Made by a program: the position numbers and the translations under genes. Shown here one piece after another: positions 43,701-51,927 of a stretch of 64,000 nucleotides of DNA. The first letter of the stretch is position 1; each line of letters opens with the position of its first letter. The stretch is taken from NCBI GenBank assembly GCA_035545735.1, contig DASZXS010000073.1, positions 70,710-134,709 of the forward strand, given 5' to 3'. Under the pieces are notes generated by a model that was not told the origin of the DNA, searched no databases, and worked only from the letters and a program-made list of their open reading frames with translations. The DNA comes from JAJYKC01 sp035545735 (GTDB lineage Bacteria; Acidobacteriota; Terriglobia; Bryobacterales; Bryobacteraceae).

Positions 43701-45307
43701 TGATGCCGCGCTCCGTGCTTTTTCTCAGCGGTTTGAAGAATCCGCGGAATGGACGCGCGGCGTTTGACAACCTGCTGTTGCTCGCCCAGGCATTCGGCGA
43801 AGCGCCGTTGCCCGCGTCGCTCGACTGGATCATTGTCGGGTCCGGCATCTTCTCCGTGAGCGGAAATGAAACGCTCGATCCGGATCAGGCGCTCCTCCTG
43901 GGCCCGGCCGGAGTGATTTCCCGAGAGTATGCGAACGTTACTTGCCGCGTGGTTGACGCCGGCGAAATTCCCGTAGCAGTCTCCGGGCGGCGCAAAGTGG
44001 TAGAGAAGCTTTTGAGGGAGCCGGGGAAGCCCCGAGCGTGGCGTCCGGTTGCCTACCGCGGCGGCTACCGGTGGCAGCGGACCTTTGAACCGATCCGCCT
44101 TGCCGAAAATCCAGCTCGTGAAGAAAGGAAAATTCGGGACAAAGGCGTCTATGTCATTTCCGGCGGCTACGGGGGCATTGGACTTACACTGGCAACGCAT
44201 CTCGCCAAGCATGCGCGCGCGCGGCTGGGGCTGCTGTCCCGTACCACTCTGCCGGCGCGCGAAGAGTGGCCGGACTGGGTGAATTCCCATCCCGGCAGCG
44301 ATGCGGTAGCCCGGGCCATCCGCGCCGTAGAATCCTTGGAAGAAATCGGCGCGGAGGTGCTGCCCGTGGCCGTCGATGTGAGTGACGCGACGGCGGTGGG
44401 GCGCGCCCTCGGGACGATTCGCGAGCGTTTTGGGGCCATCCATGGCGTCATTCACTCTGCCGGGATTCTGGACAGCGGGTTGGTGCAACTGAGAACCCCG
44501 GAAGCCGCGGGCAAAGTTCTCGCGCCGAAGGTACAAGGCACCGAAGCGCTCTATTCGGAGGTGAAAGACGATCCCCTCGACTTCTTCGTGGTCTGCTCCT
44601 CGGTGGACGCGGTTTGTCCGGCCGCCGGTTCGGTGGACTATTCCGCCGCGAATGCATTCCAGGACGCGTTTGCCACCGCGAAGGCCGCACAGGGATTCCC
44701 GGCAATTTCAATCAACTGGGACGCGTGGCAGGGCACTGGCATGGCGATCAACACGAAAGTACCGCGTGGATTTGCCAAACTGCGACAGGCATATCTCGAA
44801 GACGCGATCCGGCCCGAGGAAGGCGCGGAAGCGTTCCGGCGCGTGCTGGCGTCCGGCTTGCCGCAAGTGGCGGTAGTGACGCGGGATTTCCCGGCGGTGA
44901 TCCAGTATGTCGGTGAGAGCGTCTCCGCGGGATTCGGGCAGATTACTCTTCCAGGTGACGAGACGCAACGGCAAGGAGGCCACCCCCGGCCCGATCTGGC
45001 TACCGTCTTCGTACCGGCGGATACGGAGATCGAAAAGAAGATCGCCGACATCTGGCAGGAACTTCTCGGCATTCGCACAATCGGAATGGATGACGATTTC
45101 TTCGAATTGGGCGGACACTCGCTCATGGCGACTGGAATCTTGTCCCGGGTGCGCGCAGGGTTCGGCGTTTCGATGCCGCTGCGTACTATTTTCGAAGCTC
45201 CGACGATACGCCAGTTAGCGGCTCATGTGGATATGTTAGTTTGGGCGTCGGCCGGACGGACCGCTTCGCCAGAAGAATCTTCCGAGCGTGAAGAGGTGGA
45301 GCTATGA
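40754..45307 (+). CDS. PKS2: KS-AT-KR-ACP
   Basis: This 1517-residue module has KS (1-430; C175 in TACSTSL, H311, H351) and AT (about 525-830; S619 in GHSIGE, R644, HAFH at 715-718, malonyl type). The KR includes its structural half (about 895-1130) and catalytic half (GGYGGIG at 1137; S1283, Y1296, N1300 intact). The carrier domain has S1456 in FFELGGHSL, more PCP-like than ACP-like. It should extend the glycyl chain by two carbons and reduce the ketone to a hydroxyl, giving a 4-amino-3-hydroxybutanoyl unit. No DH or ER is present. It starts at TTG 40754, 7 bases after the NRPS1 stop, with no clear ribosome site, so coupling to NRPS1 is likely. The tail is SEREEVEL. Confidence 0.94.
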   Translation: MSQAIAIIGLSCRFPDAPDAETFWRNLEQGRESLATYSDEEILATGVPPALLNHPNYVKRGTALEDAEWFDASFFGYSAREAEVLDPQHRVFLECAWEALEDAGYGGEARPRRTGVYAGCTMASYLFHNLLANRAVLDTVSAYPAILATDKDFLATRTSYKLNLKGPSLTIQTACSTSLVAVQTACQGLLGGQCDMALAGGVSIIFPQKSGYLYSEGMIFSPDGHCRPFDANAKGIRCGAGAGVVALKRLEDALRDGDSIRAVILGAAINNDGAAKMGYTAPSVEGQAEVIAAAIEMAGVDPATIHYVEAHGTGTEVGDPIEVAALEQAFRKKTDGRQFCALGSVKSNIGHLDAAAGVAGLIKTVLVLQNRKIPPTIHFSRPNPRIDFEKSPFFVNAALAAWPAEEGPRRAGISSFGIGGTNAHAVLEEAPAPNASEVLWPGQLLVLSARTGSALDAMRERLARHLEAHPETSLADACFTLQQGRLRMRHRLAIPCFSREEAIRALRGGVGSKPAPVVEESAVRPVVFLFSGQGSQYAGMARRLYEFQPEFRRQIDTCAEMLQGELGCDLRSLLYAEPGAGEAINETRFAQPALFATEYALARMWMSWGVEPEAMAGHSIGEYVAGCLAGVFSLEDALKVVAARGRLMQQMPAGSMLAVSLPREQAVAAANGQASLAAVNSPTLCTLSGSAAEIATVKAKLEASGVACRLLHTSHAFHSPMMDGALDAFLECLNGIKLSAPTRPFVSNLTGTWIRPEEAVDPQYWVGHLRGTVRFADGIREIAKSSKHVFLETGPGQALATFTRDCLHEKGDLILHSLPGARNADAEISTLLQAAGSLWTAGVPFHWDSFHEGEKLNRAPLPTYFFERQRYCVEPEDRQAAAPAPAPAALARKELSDWFYAPSWTRTVEPASEDAIGAGPWLILADGELSGIAGELLAAGGVRFATASSGGGFASSGDGSFTINPDRPEDYVQLIQALRAEGLMPRSVLFLSGLKNPRNGRAAFDNLLLLAQAFGEAPLPASLDWIIVGSGIFSVSGNETLDPDQALLLGPAGVISREYANVTCRVVDAGEIPVAVSGRRKVVEKLLREPGKPRAWRPVAYRGGYRWQRTFEPIRLAENPAREERKIRDKGVYVISGGYGGIGLTLATHLAKHARARLGLLSRTTLPAREEWPDWVNSHPGSDAVARAIRAVESLEEIGAEVLPVAVDVSDATAVGRALGTIRERFGAIHGVIHSAGILDSGLVQLRTPEAAGKVLAPKVQGTEALYSEVKDDPLDFFVVCSSVDAVCPAAGSVDYSAANAFQDAFATAKAAQGFPAISINWDAWQGTGMAINTKVPRGFAKLRQAYLEDAIRPEEGAEAFRRVLASGLPQVAVVTRDFPAVIQYVGESVSAGFGQITLPGDETQRQGGHPRPDLATVFVPADTEIEKKIADIWQELLGIRTIGMDDDFFELGGHSLMATGILSRVRAGFGVSMPLRTIFEAPTIRQLAAHVDMLVWASAGRTASPEESSEREEVEL

Positions 45308-46107
45308 GAGTCTCGGCGTCGAGCCACGGGCGCGTCTTCGTATCTCCGGCCCGCGCGCACGAGAACGCGCCGCGCCTTTACTGTTTTCCTCATGCGGGCG
45401 GATCGGCTACGTTTTTCTACGAAATGGCGCAAAAACTTGCTCCGGAGATCGAGTGTGTTTGTGTCCAGCTTCGCGGGCGCGGAGCGCGTTTAAGCGAAGC
45501 TCCGCATACTTCCATTTCGGAAATAGCTTGCGAAGTTACAGGCGCGCTTACGTCCTCTCTGGTTGCGCGCCCGTTTTATTTTTTTGGGCATAGCTTCGGA
45601 GGTGTGATAGCCTTTGAAGTCATAAAGCGGCTTCGTCTGGAAGGCAGACCGCAGCCGGACCACCTCTTCGTGGGTGCAGCTCCGCCGCCGCAGGATACCT
45701 GCTCCGAAGATCCGCTGCATCATTTGCCGGAAGGGGAGTTCATACAAGGAGTGCAAAGGCGGTACGCGGGTATCCCATCCGCCGTTTTGGCGGAACCCGA
45801 GGTGTTACGCCTTTTGCTGCCCGCGTTGCGCGCGGACCTGGCGGCGTTTGAGAGTTATCAGTATCAGCCGGCGGATTCTCTCTCCTGTCCGATTACCGCT
45901 TTCGTGGGAGCAGAGGATCCGGTGGTGGGCTTGGCTCGCTCCTCCGGATGGCGCCGGAATACCAGCTCCAGTTTCGAAACCATCCTGCTTCCCGGCGGGC
46001 ATTTCTTTCCGCGGCAGAGCACCGGGATTCTAACCGGTTTGCTCGCGGCACGTCTGGCGAACGCCGGACGGCATATAAAAAGCGGAGCGGATAGGGTTAC
46101 CGCCTGA
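45304..46107 (+). CDS. Type II (editing) thioesterase
   Basis: The 267-residue alpha/beta hydrolase matches the GrsT/RifR external thioesterases that clear mis-primed carrier proteins. LYCFPHAGGSATFFYEMA near residue 24 is the family's N-terminal motif, FFGHSFGGVIAFEV holds the catalytic serine, PVVGL carries an acidic residue region and LPGGHFFP the catalytic histidine. Its ATG overlaps the PKS2 stop by 4 bases (ATGA) and it abuts NRPS2 directly, so it is firmly within the rightward operon. A role in releasing the final product is unlikely because NRPS2 has its own TE domain. Confidence 0.93.
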   Translation: MRVSASSHGRVFVSPARAHENAPRLYCFPHAGGSATFFYEMAQKLAPEIECVCVQLRGRGARLSEAPHTSISEIACEVTGALTSSLVARPFYFFGHSFGGVIAFEVIKRLRLEGRPQPDHLFVGAAPPPQDTCSEDPLHHLPEGEFIQGVQRRYAGIPSAVLAEPEVLRLLLPALRADLAAFESYQYQPADSLSCPITAFVGAEDPVVGLARSSGWRRNTSSSFETILLPGGHFFPRQSTGILTGLLAARLANAGRHIKSGADRVTA

Positions 46108-49100
46108 ATGGTCCTGGATTCCACCACACCGCTTCCGGAAGAGTTGAGCGAGAGCGCGTTACTCGCGGCCTTGAAGCAGCGCGGCATTTATCTGTCCGCC
46201 GCGAACGGGCGGCTAAAGGTCAACGCTCCCGCCGGAGCGTTGGATGACTCGCTCAAAGAAGTGTTACGCAGGCGCAAGCCGGCGCTTCTCGCACTCCTGG
46301 GGCAGGACGCGCGCATGCGCGATGAAAAGCCGCTCGTCCCGCTGAACACGACCGGCCCGATTCCACTTACCGCCGCCCAGCAATCCCTATGGGTCGCCGC
46401 CCAGTTTACTCCCGAGAGCACGGCTTATAGCATGCCGCAGGCCTTTCTGGTGGAAGCGCCCGTGTCGCCCGATGCCCTCCGGAAGGCGGTAGCCGGCTTA
46501 GTGCGCCGGCACGAAATTCTCCGAACCTATTTCGCGATAAATGACGGCGAGGTTGCGCAGATGCTCGCCGAAGACGGCGACCTGCCCGTCGAGTTTACCG
46601 ATCTTTCCGGCATGGACCCGGGTTCCCGTGATGCCGCAGGCGACGAGATTCTGCGTGCCGCGGCGAAAAAGCCGTTCGATCTCCTCCAGCCTCCCCTGCT
46701 TCGGATTCACCTTATCCGGCTGGATGAGCAGCGGCATTTAATCTTTATCAACGTTCATCACATCATTGCCGATTTGCATTCCCTGAGCATTCTGCGTAGT
46801 GAGCTTTTGGCCCTCTATGTGTCGGCCGAAAATGGCCAGACCGCGCCTCTCCCGCCCCTTCCGGTTCAATATCGTGATTATTCGATTTGGGAGAGAGAGC
46901 GGCTCACCGAAGACCTTGTCCAGGAGCAGATTGCGTACTGGAACGCGAAGCTTGACGGCGCACCGGGGTCTCCCGTTCTCCCCTTTGCGCGGCCGAGAAG
47001 CGCCGCTCCCTCGTTCTTGGGCCGGACGAAGACGATCGAAATCTCCAAGACCGTCTCGGACGCCTTGAGCTCGTTAGGGCGTGAGATGGGAGCTTCGCTC
47101 TTCATGACGCTGATGGCGGCGTTCGCGGTGCTGCTCTACCGCTACAGCGGAGAAACCGACTTCTGCGTGGGCATGCCCATTACTCGCCGTAACCGGATCG
47201 AGACGGAGAGCCTGATCGGGCTATTTGTCAATCTTTTGGTCCTGCGGGCGAAGCCAAGCGGCGACCTGACCTTCCGTGAGTTTTTGGCCCAGGTTCGCGA
47301 GACGGCGCTCGAAGCATACGCTCACAGCGATGTGCCGTTCCAGAAGATAATGGAGGGATTGCACGCCGGTTCGCGAAACAGCAGCACGCCTCTGTTTCAG
47401 GTGGTCTTTACGCTCGATCCGGCGGCAGACAGGCTGGGAGAGAGCGCGCCCGCCATCAACGTTCATCCTGGCGCGGCGAAATTCGATCTGACCCTTGAAC
47501 TGGTGGAGGAATGCGACGGCATCCATGGCGCTTGGGAATATAGCACCGATTTGTTCGACGACACCAGCATTGAAATGCTCTCGCGGGCATTCCTTTCGCT
47601 ACTCGAAGGAGTGGTAGAGAACGCGGATTGCTCTCTTCGGCAATTTAACCTGGCCGGCCCCGCGAGCAATCCGGCGCCCGTCGAGGCGGATTATCCAAGA
47701 GACTCCACCATTCACGAGGTTTTTACCAGGCAGGCTCAACTTACGCCGGACGCGGTGGCGCTGGAGTGGGGAGACAGTACTCTCACTTATGCTGAACTGG
47801 ATCGCAAGACCAATCAGCTCGCCCGTTTTCTCCAACAAAACGGCGCCGGCAAGGATTCACTGGTTGGCCTTTCCATGAGCCGCTCGCCCGATGCCATCGT
47901 CGGCATGCTGGCGATCCTGAAGGCCGGAGGCGCCTACGTCCCGTTGGATCCCTCGTATCCGAAGGAGCGCCTGAAACATTTCCTGGATGACACGAATCTG
48001 GCCATCCTACTGACCCTCGGAACGGCCCGGTCTATTCTGCCTGCCAATAAGGCGCGCGTGATTTGCCTGGATAAGGATTGGCCGGAGATCGGGCGGCAAA
48101 GCGATGAGCCGCTCGAAACGCGGGGAACGGCCGAAGATCTCGCTTACGTGATGTACACCTCCGGGTCTACGGGACGACCCAACGGAGTTCTGGTGACACA
48201 CCGAGGTGTTGTGCGCCTGGTGAAAAACACCAACTATGCCAAGCTCGACGAAACGGAGGTCTTTCTCCAATTTGCGCCGGTCGCATTCGACGCCTCAACG
48301 TTCGAAATTTGGGCGCCTTTGCTGAACGGCGGCCGGCTTGCGTTAATGCCCGCCGAAGAATCGACCTTGGGAGAGCTTGGGCGCGCTATTGAGCGTTATG
48401 GAGTAACCACGCTTTGGCTTACCGCGGGTTTATTCCACGCCATTGTGGACGAGCGCATCGCGATCCTCCGGCCTCTGCGCCAGCTTCTCGCCGGTGGAGA
48501 CGTGCTTTCTCCAAAACATGTATACCGGTTTCTGGATGAAATTCCGGAATGCCGGCTAATCAACGGCTACGGACCCACCGAAAATACGACGTTTACGTGC
48601 TGCTACACCGTTCCGCGCGACATCCCGCGGCGCGGTTCGATTCCGATTGGAATACCGGTTTCGCACACGGACGTGTATCTGCTCGATGCGGATCTGGCGC
48701 CGGTTGCGCCGGGCGCTCCCGGCGAGTTGTATTTTGGCGGAGACGGATTGGCGCGAGGCTACCTGAACAATCCGGAGCTTACCGCGGAGAAATTCATTCC
48801 GAATCCCTTCTCCGATCGGGACGGAGCACGATTGCTGCGTTCAGGGGATCTGGCGCGATACCTGCCGGACGGCTCCCTCGAGTTCCTGGGGCGCAAGGAT
48901 ACACAGGTAAAGATCAACGGCTTCCGGATTGAGACGGGAGAAATCGAGGCGGTGCTCTCGGGGAGCAGCGGCATCGCGGATGCGGTCGTTATTGCACGCG
49001 AGGACGTGCCGGGAAGGAAGTATCTGGCCGCTTACGTGGTTCCTGTGCGGGGGGCTGAGACGGCGCATGGGCACCTGCTGCAGTTGAGGAAGCGGCTGTT

Positions 49101-50292
49101 GAAGCACCTTCCCGCCCACATGCAGCCGGGAACCATCACGGTGCTGCAGCGTCTGCCGCTTACGGCGAACGGCAAAGTGGATCGCGCCGCCCTCCCCCCG
49201 CCCGGTCACCTGGTTGCCGGAAACGAGAGAGCCCGTACCGCGCCCCCGGACGAAATGGAGGCTCGCCTTCTGGAAATTTGGGAGGAGGTGCTCGGCATCC
49301 GGCCCATCCGTGTCACCGACGACTTTTTCAATTTAGGCGGGCATTCCGTGCTCGCACTCCGTCTGGTGGCGAAGATCGAGACGGAATGGGGCTTGCGTCT
49401 TCCCCTTTCGATTCTGCTCAAGGCGCCCACGGTCGAAGCATTGGCGCGGGTCCTTCGCCAGGGCAGCGTATCCGCATCGTGGACTTCGCTGGTGGGGATA
49501 CAGGTAGGGGGGTCTCGTCCTCCGCTGTTCATCGTTTCCGGCGTGGGAGGAAATGTGGTCCGGTTCCGGGACCTGGCACGGCATCTGGGAGGAGACCAGC
49601 CGGTTTTCGCCTTGCAGCCTCCGGGGCTGGACCGGCGGCAGCCCTATATAACGCGCCTGGAAGATTTGGCCGCGCACCACGTCCGTGAAATTCGCGCGAA
49701 GCAGAAGACCGGGCCCTATCATCTGGCCGGCTATTCATTCGGCGGAGCCGTCGTTTTCGAAATGGCTCGCCAGCTGGAGGAGCAGGGACAGGAAATTGCG
49801 CTGGTGGCGCTCCTGGACGCTCCCGAATGGCACTATGCCGAACGCGCGCTTGCTGCGCTCGGATGGCGTCACTTACTCTCCCGCGTGGCGGCCCGAATCA
49901 GGAAGCTGATCGCCGGGCCTGGGCGCATTCGCTATATCTCGGAGCGTCTGAAGCGTCTTGTCAGGCACACTGCGATTGGAGTGTTCAGACTCTTGCGGAT
50001 GCCCCTGCCGGCGCGCTTTGTGGACATTGTGGATGTGAACACGCACGCCGTGAGCCGCTATCGTCCCCGGCCGTTCCGAGGCAAAGTAGTGCTGTTGAAA
50101 ACCAGGGAAAGCTCCGGGATCGAAGGCAGCGATCCGACACTCGGGTGGAGCGCTCTTGCAGAGGGCGGGGTTGACGTGTTCGACATTCCGGGCAATCACG
50201 AAGACCTCACCACCGAGCCGAACGTGCAGTTTCTCGCGCAGATTCTGACGTCCTGCCTGCTCGCCCCGGCAAAGACCGAATCGATTCGTTGA
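46108..50292 (+). CDS. NRPS2: TubC dock - C - A (valine-type) - PCP - TE
   Basis: The 1394-residue terminal module opens with a TubC-type docking domain (about 14-65), then a condensation domain (about 80-515; HHIIADLHS at 217-225, Leu replacing the usual Gly). Adenylation (about 530-1030; YTSGSTGRPNG), PCP (S1080 in LGGHSVL) and a type I thioesterase (about 1135-1385; S1210 in GYSFGG, D1237 in LLDAPEW, His in GNHEDL) follow. The pocket residues D728 A729 F732 W770 L794 G796 G820 T828 F829 K1023 read DAFWLGGTFK, from memory a valine-type code. The TE should end the pathway by hydrolysis or cyclisation. It starts directly after the thioesterase stop (TGA/ATG adjacent). Confidence 0.94.
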   Translation: MVLDSTTPLPEELSESALLAALKQRGIYLSAANGRLKVNAPAGALDDSLKEVLRRRKPALLALLGQDARMRDEKPLVPLNTTGPIPLTAAQQSLWVAAQFTPESTAYSMPQAFLVEAPVSPDALRKAVAGLVRRHEILRTYFAINDGEVAQMLAEDGDLPVEFTDLSGMDPGSRDAAGDEILRAAAKKPFDLLQPPLLRIHLIRLDEQRHLIFINVHHIIADLHSLSILRSELLALYVSAENGQTAPLPPLPVQYRDYSIWERERLTEDLVQEQIAYWNAKLDGAPGSPVLPFARPRSAAPSFLGRTKTIEISKTVSDALSSLGREMGASLFMTLMAAFAVLLYRYSGETDFCVGMPITRRNRIETESLIGLFVNLLVLRAKPSGDLTFREFLAQVRETALEAYAHSDVPFQKIMEGLHAGSRNSSTPLFQVVFTLDPAADRLGESAPAINVHPGAAKFDLTLELVEECDGIHGAWEYSTDLFDDTSIEMLSRAFLSLLEGVVENADCSLRQFNLAGPASNPAPVEADYPRDSTIHEVFTRQAQLTPDAVALEWGDSTLTYAELDRKTNQLARFLQQNGAGKDSLVGLSMSRSPDAIVGMLAILKAGGAYVPLDPSYPKERLKHFLDDTNLAILLTLGTARSILPANKARVICLDKDWPEIGRQSDEPLETRGTAEDLAYVMYTSGSTGRPNGVLVTHRGVVRLVKNTNYAKLDETEVFLQFAPVAFDASTFEIWAPLLNGGRLALMPAEESTLGELGRAIERYGVTTLWLTAGLFHAIVDERIAILRPLRQLLAGGDVLSPKHVYRFLDEIPECRLINGYGPTENTTFTCCYTVPRDIPRRGSIPIGIPVSHTDVYLLDADLAPVAPGAPGELYFGGDGLARGYLNNPELTAEKFIPNPFSDRDGARLLRSGDLARYLPDGSLEFLGRKDTQVKINGFRIETGEIEAVLSGSSGIADAVVIAREDVPGRKYLAAYVVPVRGAETAHGHLLQLRKRLLKHLPAHMQPGTITVLQRLPLTANGKVDRAALPPPGHLVAGNERARTAPPDEMEARLLEIWEEVLGIRPIRVTDDFFNLGGHSVLALRLVAKIETEWGLRLPLSILLKAPTVEALARVLRQGSVSASWTSLVGIQVGGSRPPLFIVSGVGGNVVRFRDLARHLGGDQPVFALQPPGLDRRQPYITRLEDLAAHHVREIRAKQKTGPYHLAGYSFGGAVVFEMARQLEEQGQEIALVALLDAPEWHYAERALAALGWRHLLSRVAARIRKLIAGPGRIRYISERLKRLVRHTAIGVFRLLRMPLPARFVDIVDVNTHAVSRYRPRPFRGKVVLLKTRESSGIEGSDPTLGWSALAEGGVDVFDIPGNHEDLTTEPNVQFLAQILTSCLLAPAKTESIR

Positions 50293-50347
50293 TCGCGCTT
50301 TTTGCGATACTCGCATTTCGGGCTTTTTTCGGCCGCGAAGCTCATTC

Positions 50348-51460
50348 ATGAAACCTCCCCAACTGGATTGGACGAAATTGAAGGTGTATCCTCTGGCCGA
50401 ACGCCAGAGCCTGACCGCCGTTGACGGCGTGTTGATTTCTCCGGAAGCCGGCCCGGCGCCGCTGCCGGAGACAGCAAAAAAACAGGTGCGCGCCTGCGCC
50501 GCGCAAATTCGCGCCGCGCGCGCCCGGAACTCCGCGGTGATTTTGATGTACGGCGCGCATCTGCTACGCAACGGCGCCGCGCTGGTGCTCGATCGAATGA
50601 TGGAACGCGGATGGTTAACGCATCTTGCCACCAACGGCGCGGGCACCATCCATGATTGGGAATACGCGTGGCTGGGCCGCTCAACGGAGAGCGTGCGCAA
50701 TAACGTGAAGACCGGAACCTTCGGCGCCTGGGACGAGACCGGGCGGAATATCATGCTGGCGCTGCTCGCGGGCGGGGTGCGCGGCGAAGGCTACGGCACA
50801 TCGCTCGGCCGGTTCATTCAAGAGGATGGAGCGACGCTACCCTCGCAGGACGCGCTGGCAGCGTCGATTCGCGAAAACCCCGGCGATCCACTTTCTCCGG
50901 CGCGGGCCACGCTGCTGCGCATTATGCGTGAATACGATTTTCCAGCCGGACGAATCCAGGTGGAACACCACTGGAAACAGGCTTCGGTTCTGGCCCAGGC
51001 GTTCCGGCGCGGCGTGCCGGTGACCGTCCATCCGGGCATCGGGTATGACATCATCGCCAATCACCCGATATTCGACGGCGGCGCGGTGGGCCGCGCGGGC
51101 GGCATTGATTTTCGCCTGTTGGGGAATTCCGTGGAACTTCTCGACGGCGGTGTGCTCCTCTCCGTCGGCTCGGCGATCATGGCGCCGCAAGTGTTTGAGA
51201 AAACCATGAGCTGCGTGAATAATCTCAGGCTCCAGGAGGGCCGCGCCATTGTGAACGGGCACGCCATCTATGTCGTGGATATCCAGGACGGCGGCAATTG
51301 GGATTGGAGTACGGGGGAACCTCCCAAGACGAACGCCGCGTATTATCTCCGGTTCTGCAAGAGCTTTGCGCGGATGGGAGGGGCGATGCACTACGTCCAG
51401 TGCGACAATATGGCGTTCATGCACAATTTGTTCCGCGAACTGTCGGAAAATTCAAATTAG
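50348..51460 (+). CDS. Conserved protein of unknown function (possible Rossmann-like enzyme)
   Basis: I do not recognise this 370-residue protein with confidence. It is soluble, has no leader, and contains several glycine-rich stretches with charged residues that look catalytic or ligand-binding: VILMYGAHLLRNGAALVLD, THLATNGAGTIHDWEYAWLGRS, VTVHPGIGYDIIANHP and RLLGNSVELLDGGVLLSVGSA. A distant resemblance to deoxyhypusine-synthase-like folds (a TNGAG...HDWE stretch) is possible but unproven. The gene begins 55 bases after the NRPS2 stop on the same strand and ends 1 base before the MaoC gene, so it heads a second operon or continues the cluster transcript. A weak ribosome site (GCGAAG) precedes ATG 50348. 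Confidence 0.7.
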   Translation: MKPPQLDWTKLKVYPLAERQSLTAVDGVLISPEAGPAPLPETAKKQVRACAAQIRAARARNSAVILMYGAHLLRNGAALVLDRMMERGWLTHLATNGAGTIHDWEYAWLGRSTESVRNNVKTGTFGAWDETGRNIMLALLAGGVRGEGYGTSLGRFIQEDGATLPSQDALAASIRENPGDPLSPARATLLRIMREYDFPAGRIQVEHHWKQASVLAQAFRRGVPVTVHPGIGYDIIANHPIFDGGAVGRAGGIDFRLLGNSVELLDGGVLLSVGSAIMAPQVFEKTMSCVNNLRLQEGRAIVNGHAIYVVDIQDGGNWDWSTGEPPKTNAAYYLRFCKSFARMGGAMHYVQCDNMAFMHNLFRELSENSN

Positions 51461-51461
51461 G

Positions 51462-51923
51462 ATGCAACCCGCCGGTCCGCTTTATCTCGAAGACCTTCAT
51501 GCCGGACAGCGCTTCGAATCCGGGTCTGTTCGCATGGACGAAGACCGGATCAAGTCGTTCGCGGCCGAGTTCGATCCGCAGCCGTTTCATTTAGACGAAG
51601 CGGCGGCCGGGAAAAGCGTCTTTGGCGGCCTGGCCGCCAGCGGTTGGCACACCGCGGCGGTTACCATGCGCCTGCTGCTTTCCGGCGGCTTGCCTATCGC
51701 GAATGGCATTATCGGCGTGGGCGGCGAAGTCGCGTGGCCCAGGCCCACGCGGCCTGGTGATATTTTGCATGTGGAGAGCGAAGTTCTGGATATCCGGGCG
51801 TCGCGTTCGAACCCGGATCGGGGCATCGTGACGGTCAGGAGCACGACCCGCAATCAGGATGGGGAGCCGGTGTACATCCTTACCGCCAAAATCCTCGTTT
51901 CCAAACGCGAACGGGAGACCTGA
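51462..51923 (+). CDS. MaoC-like hot-dog dehydratase
   Basis: The 153-residue protein is a single hot-dog domain of the MaoC/R-hydratase type. EDLHAGQRFESGSV at the start and FAAEFDPQPFHLDE with D38 and H43, the catalytic pair of (R)-enoyl-CoA hydratases, are visible. It also has GGLAASGWHTAAVTMRLL and RPTRPGDILHVESEV. It would hydrate an enoyl thioester or dehydrate a 3-hydroxyacyl thioester. I chose ATG 51462 because the motif layout begins there; the frame extends upstream to 51270 inside the previous gene. Its stop is 4 bases before the TTG of the next gene. A trans-acting DH for the nearby PKS is possible but only by position. Confidence 0.88.
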   Translation: MQPAGPLYLEDLHAGQRFESGSVRMDEDRIKSFAAEFDPQPFHLDEAAAGKSVFGGLAASGWHTAAVTMRLLLSGGLPIANGIIGVGGEVAWPRPTRPGDILHVESEVLDIRASRSNPDRGIVTVRSTTRNQDGEPVYILTAKILVSKRERET

Positions 51924-51927
51924 GTCT

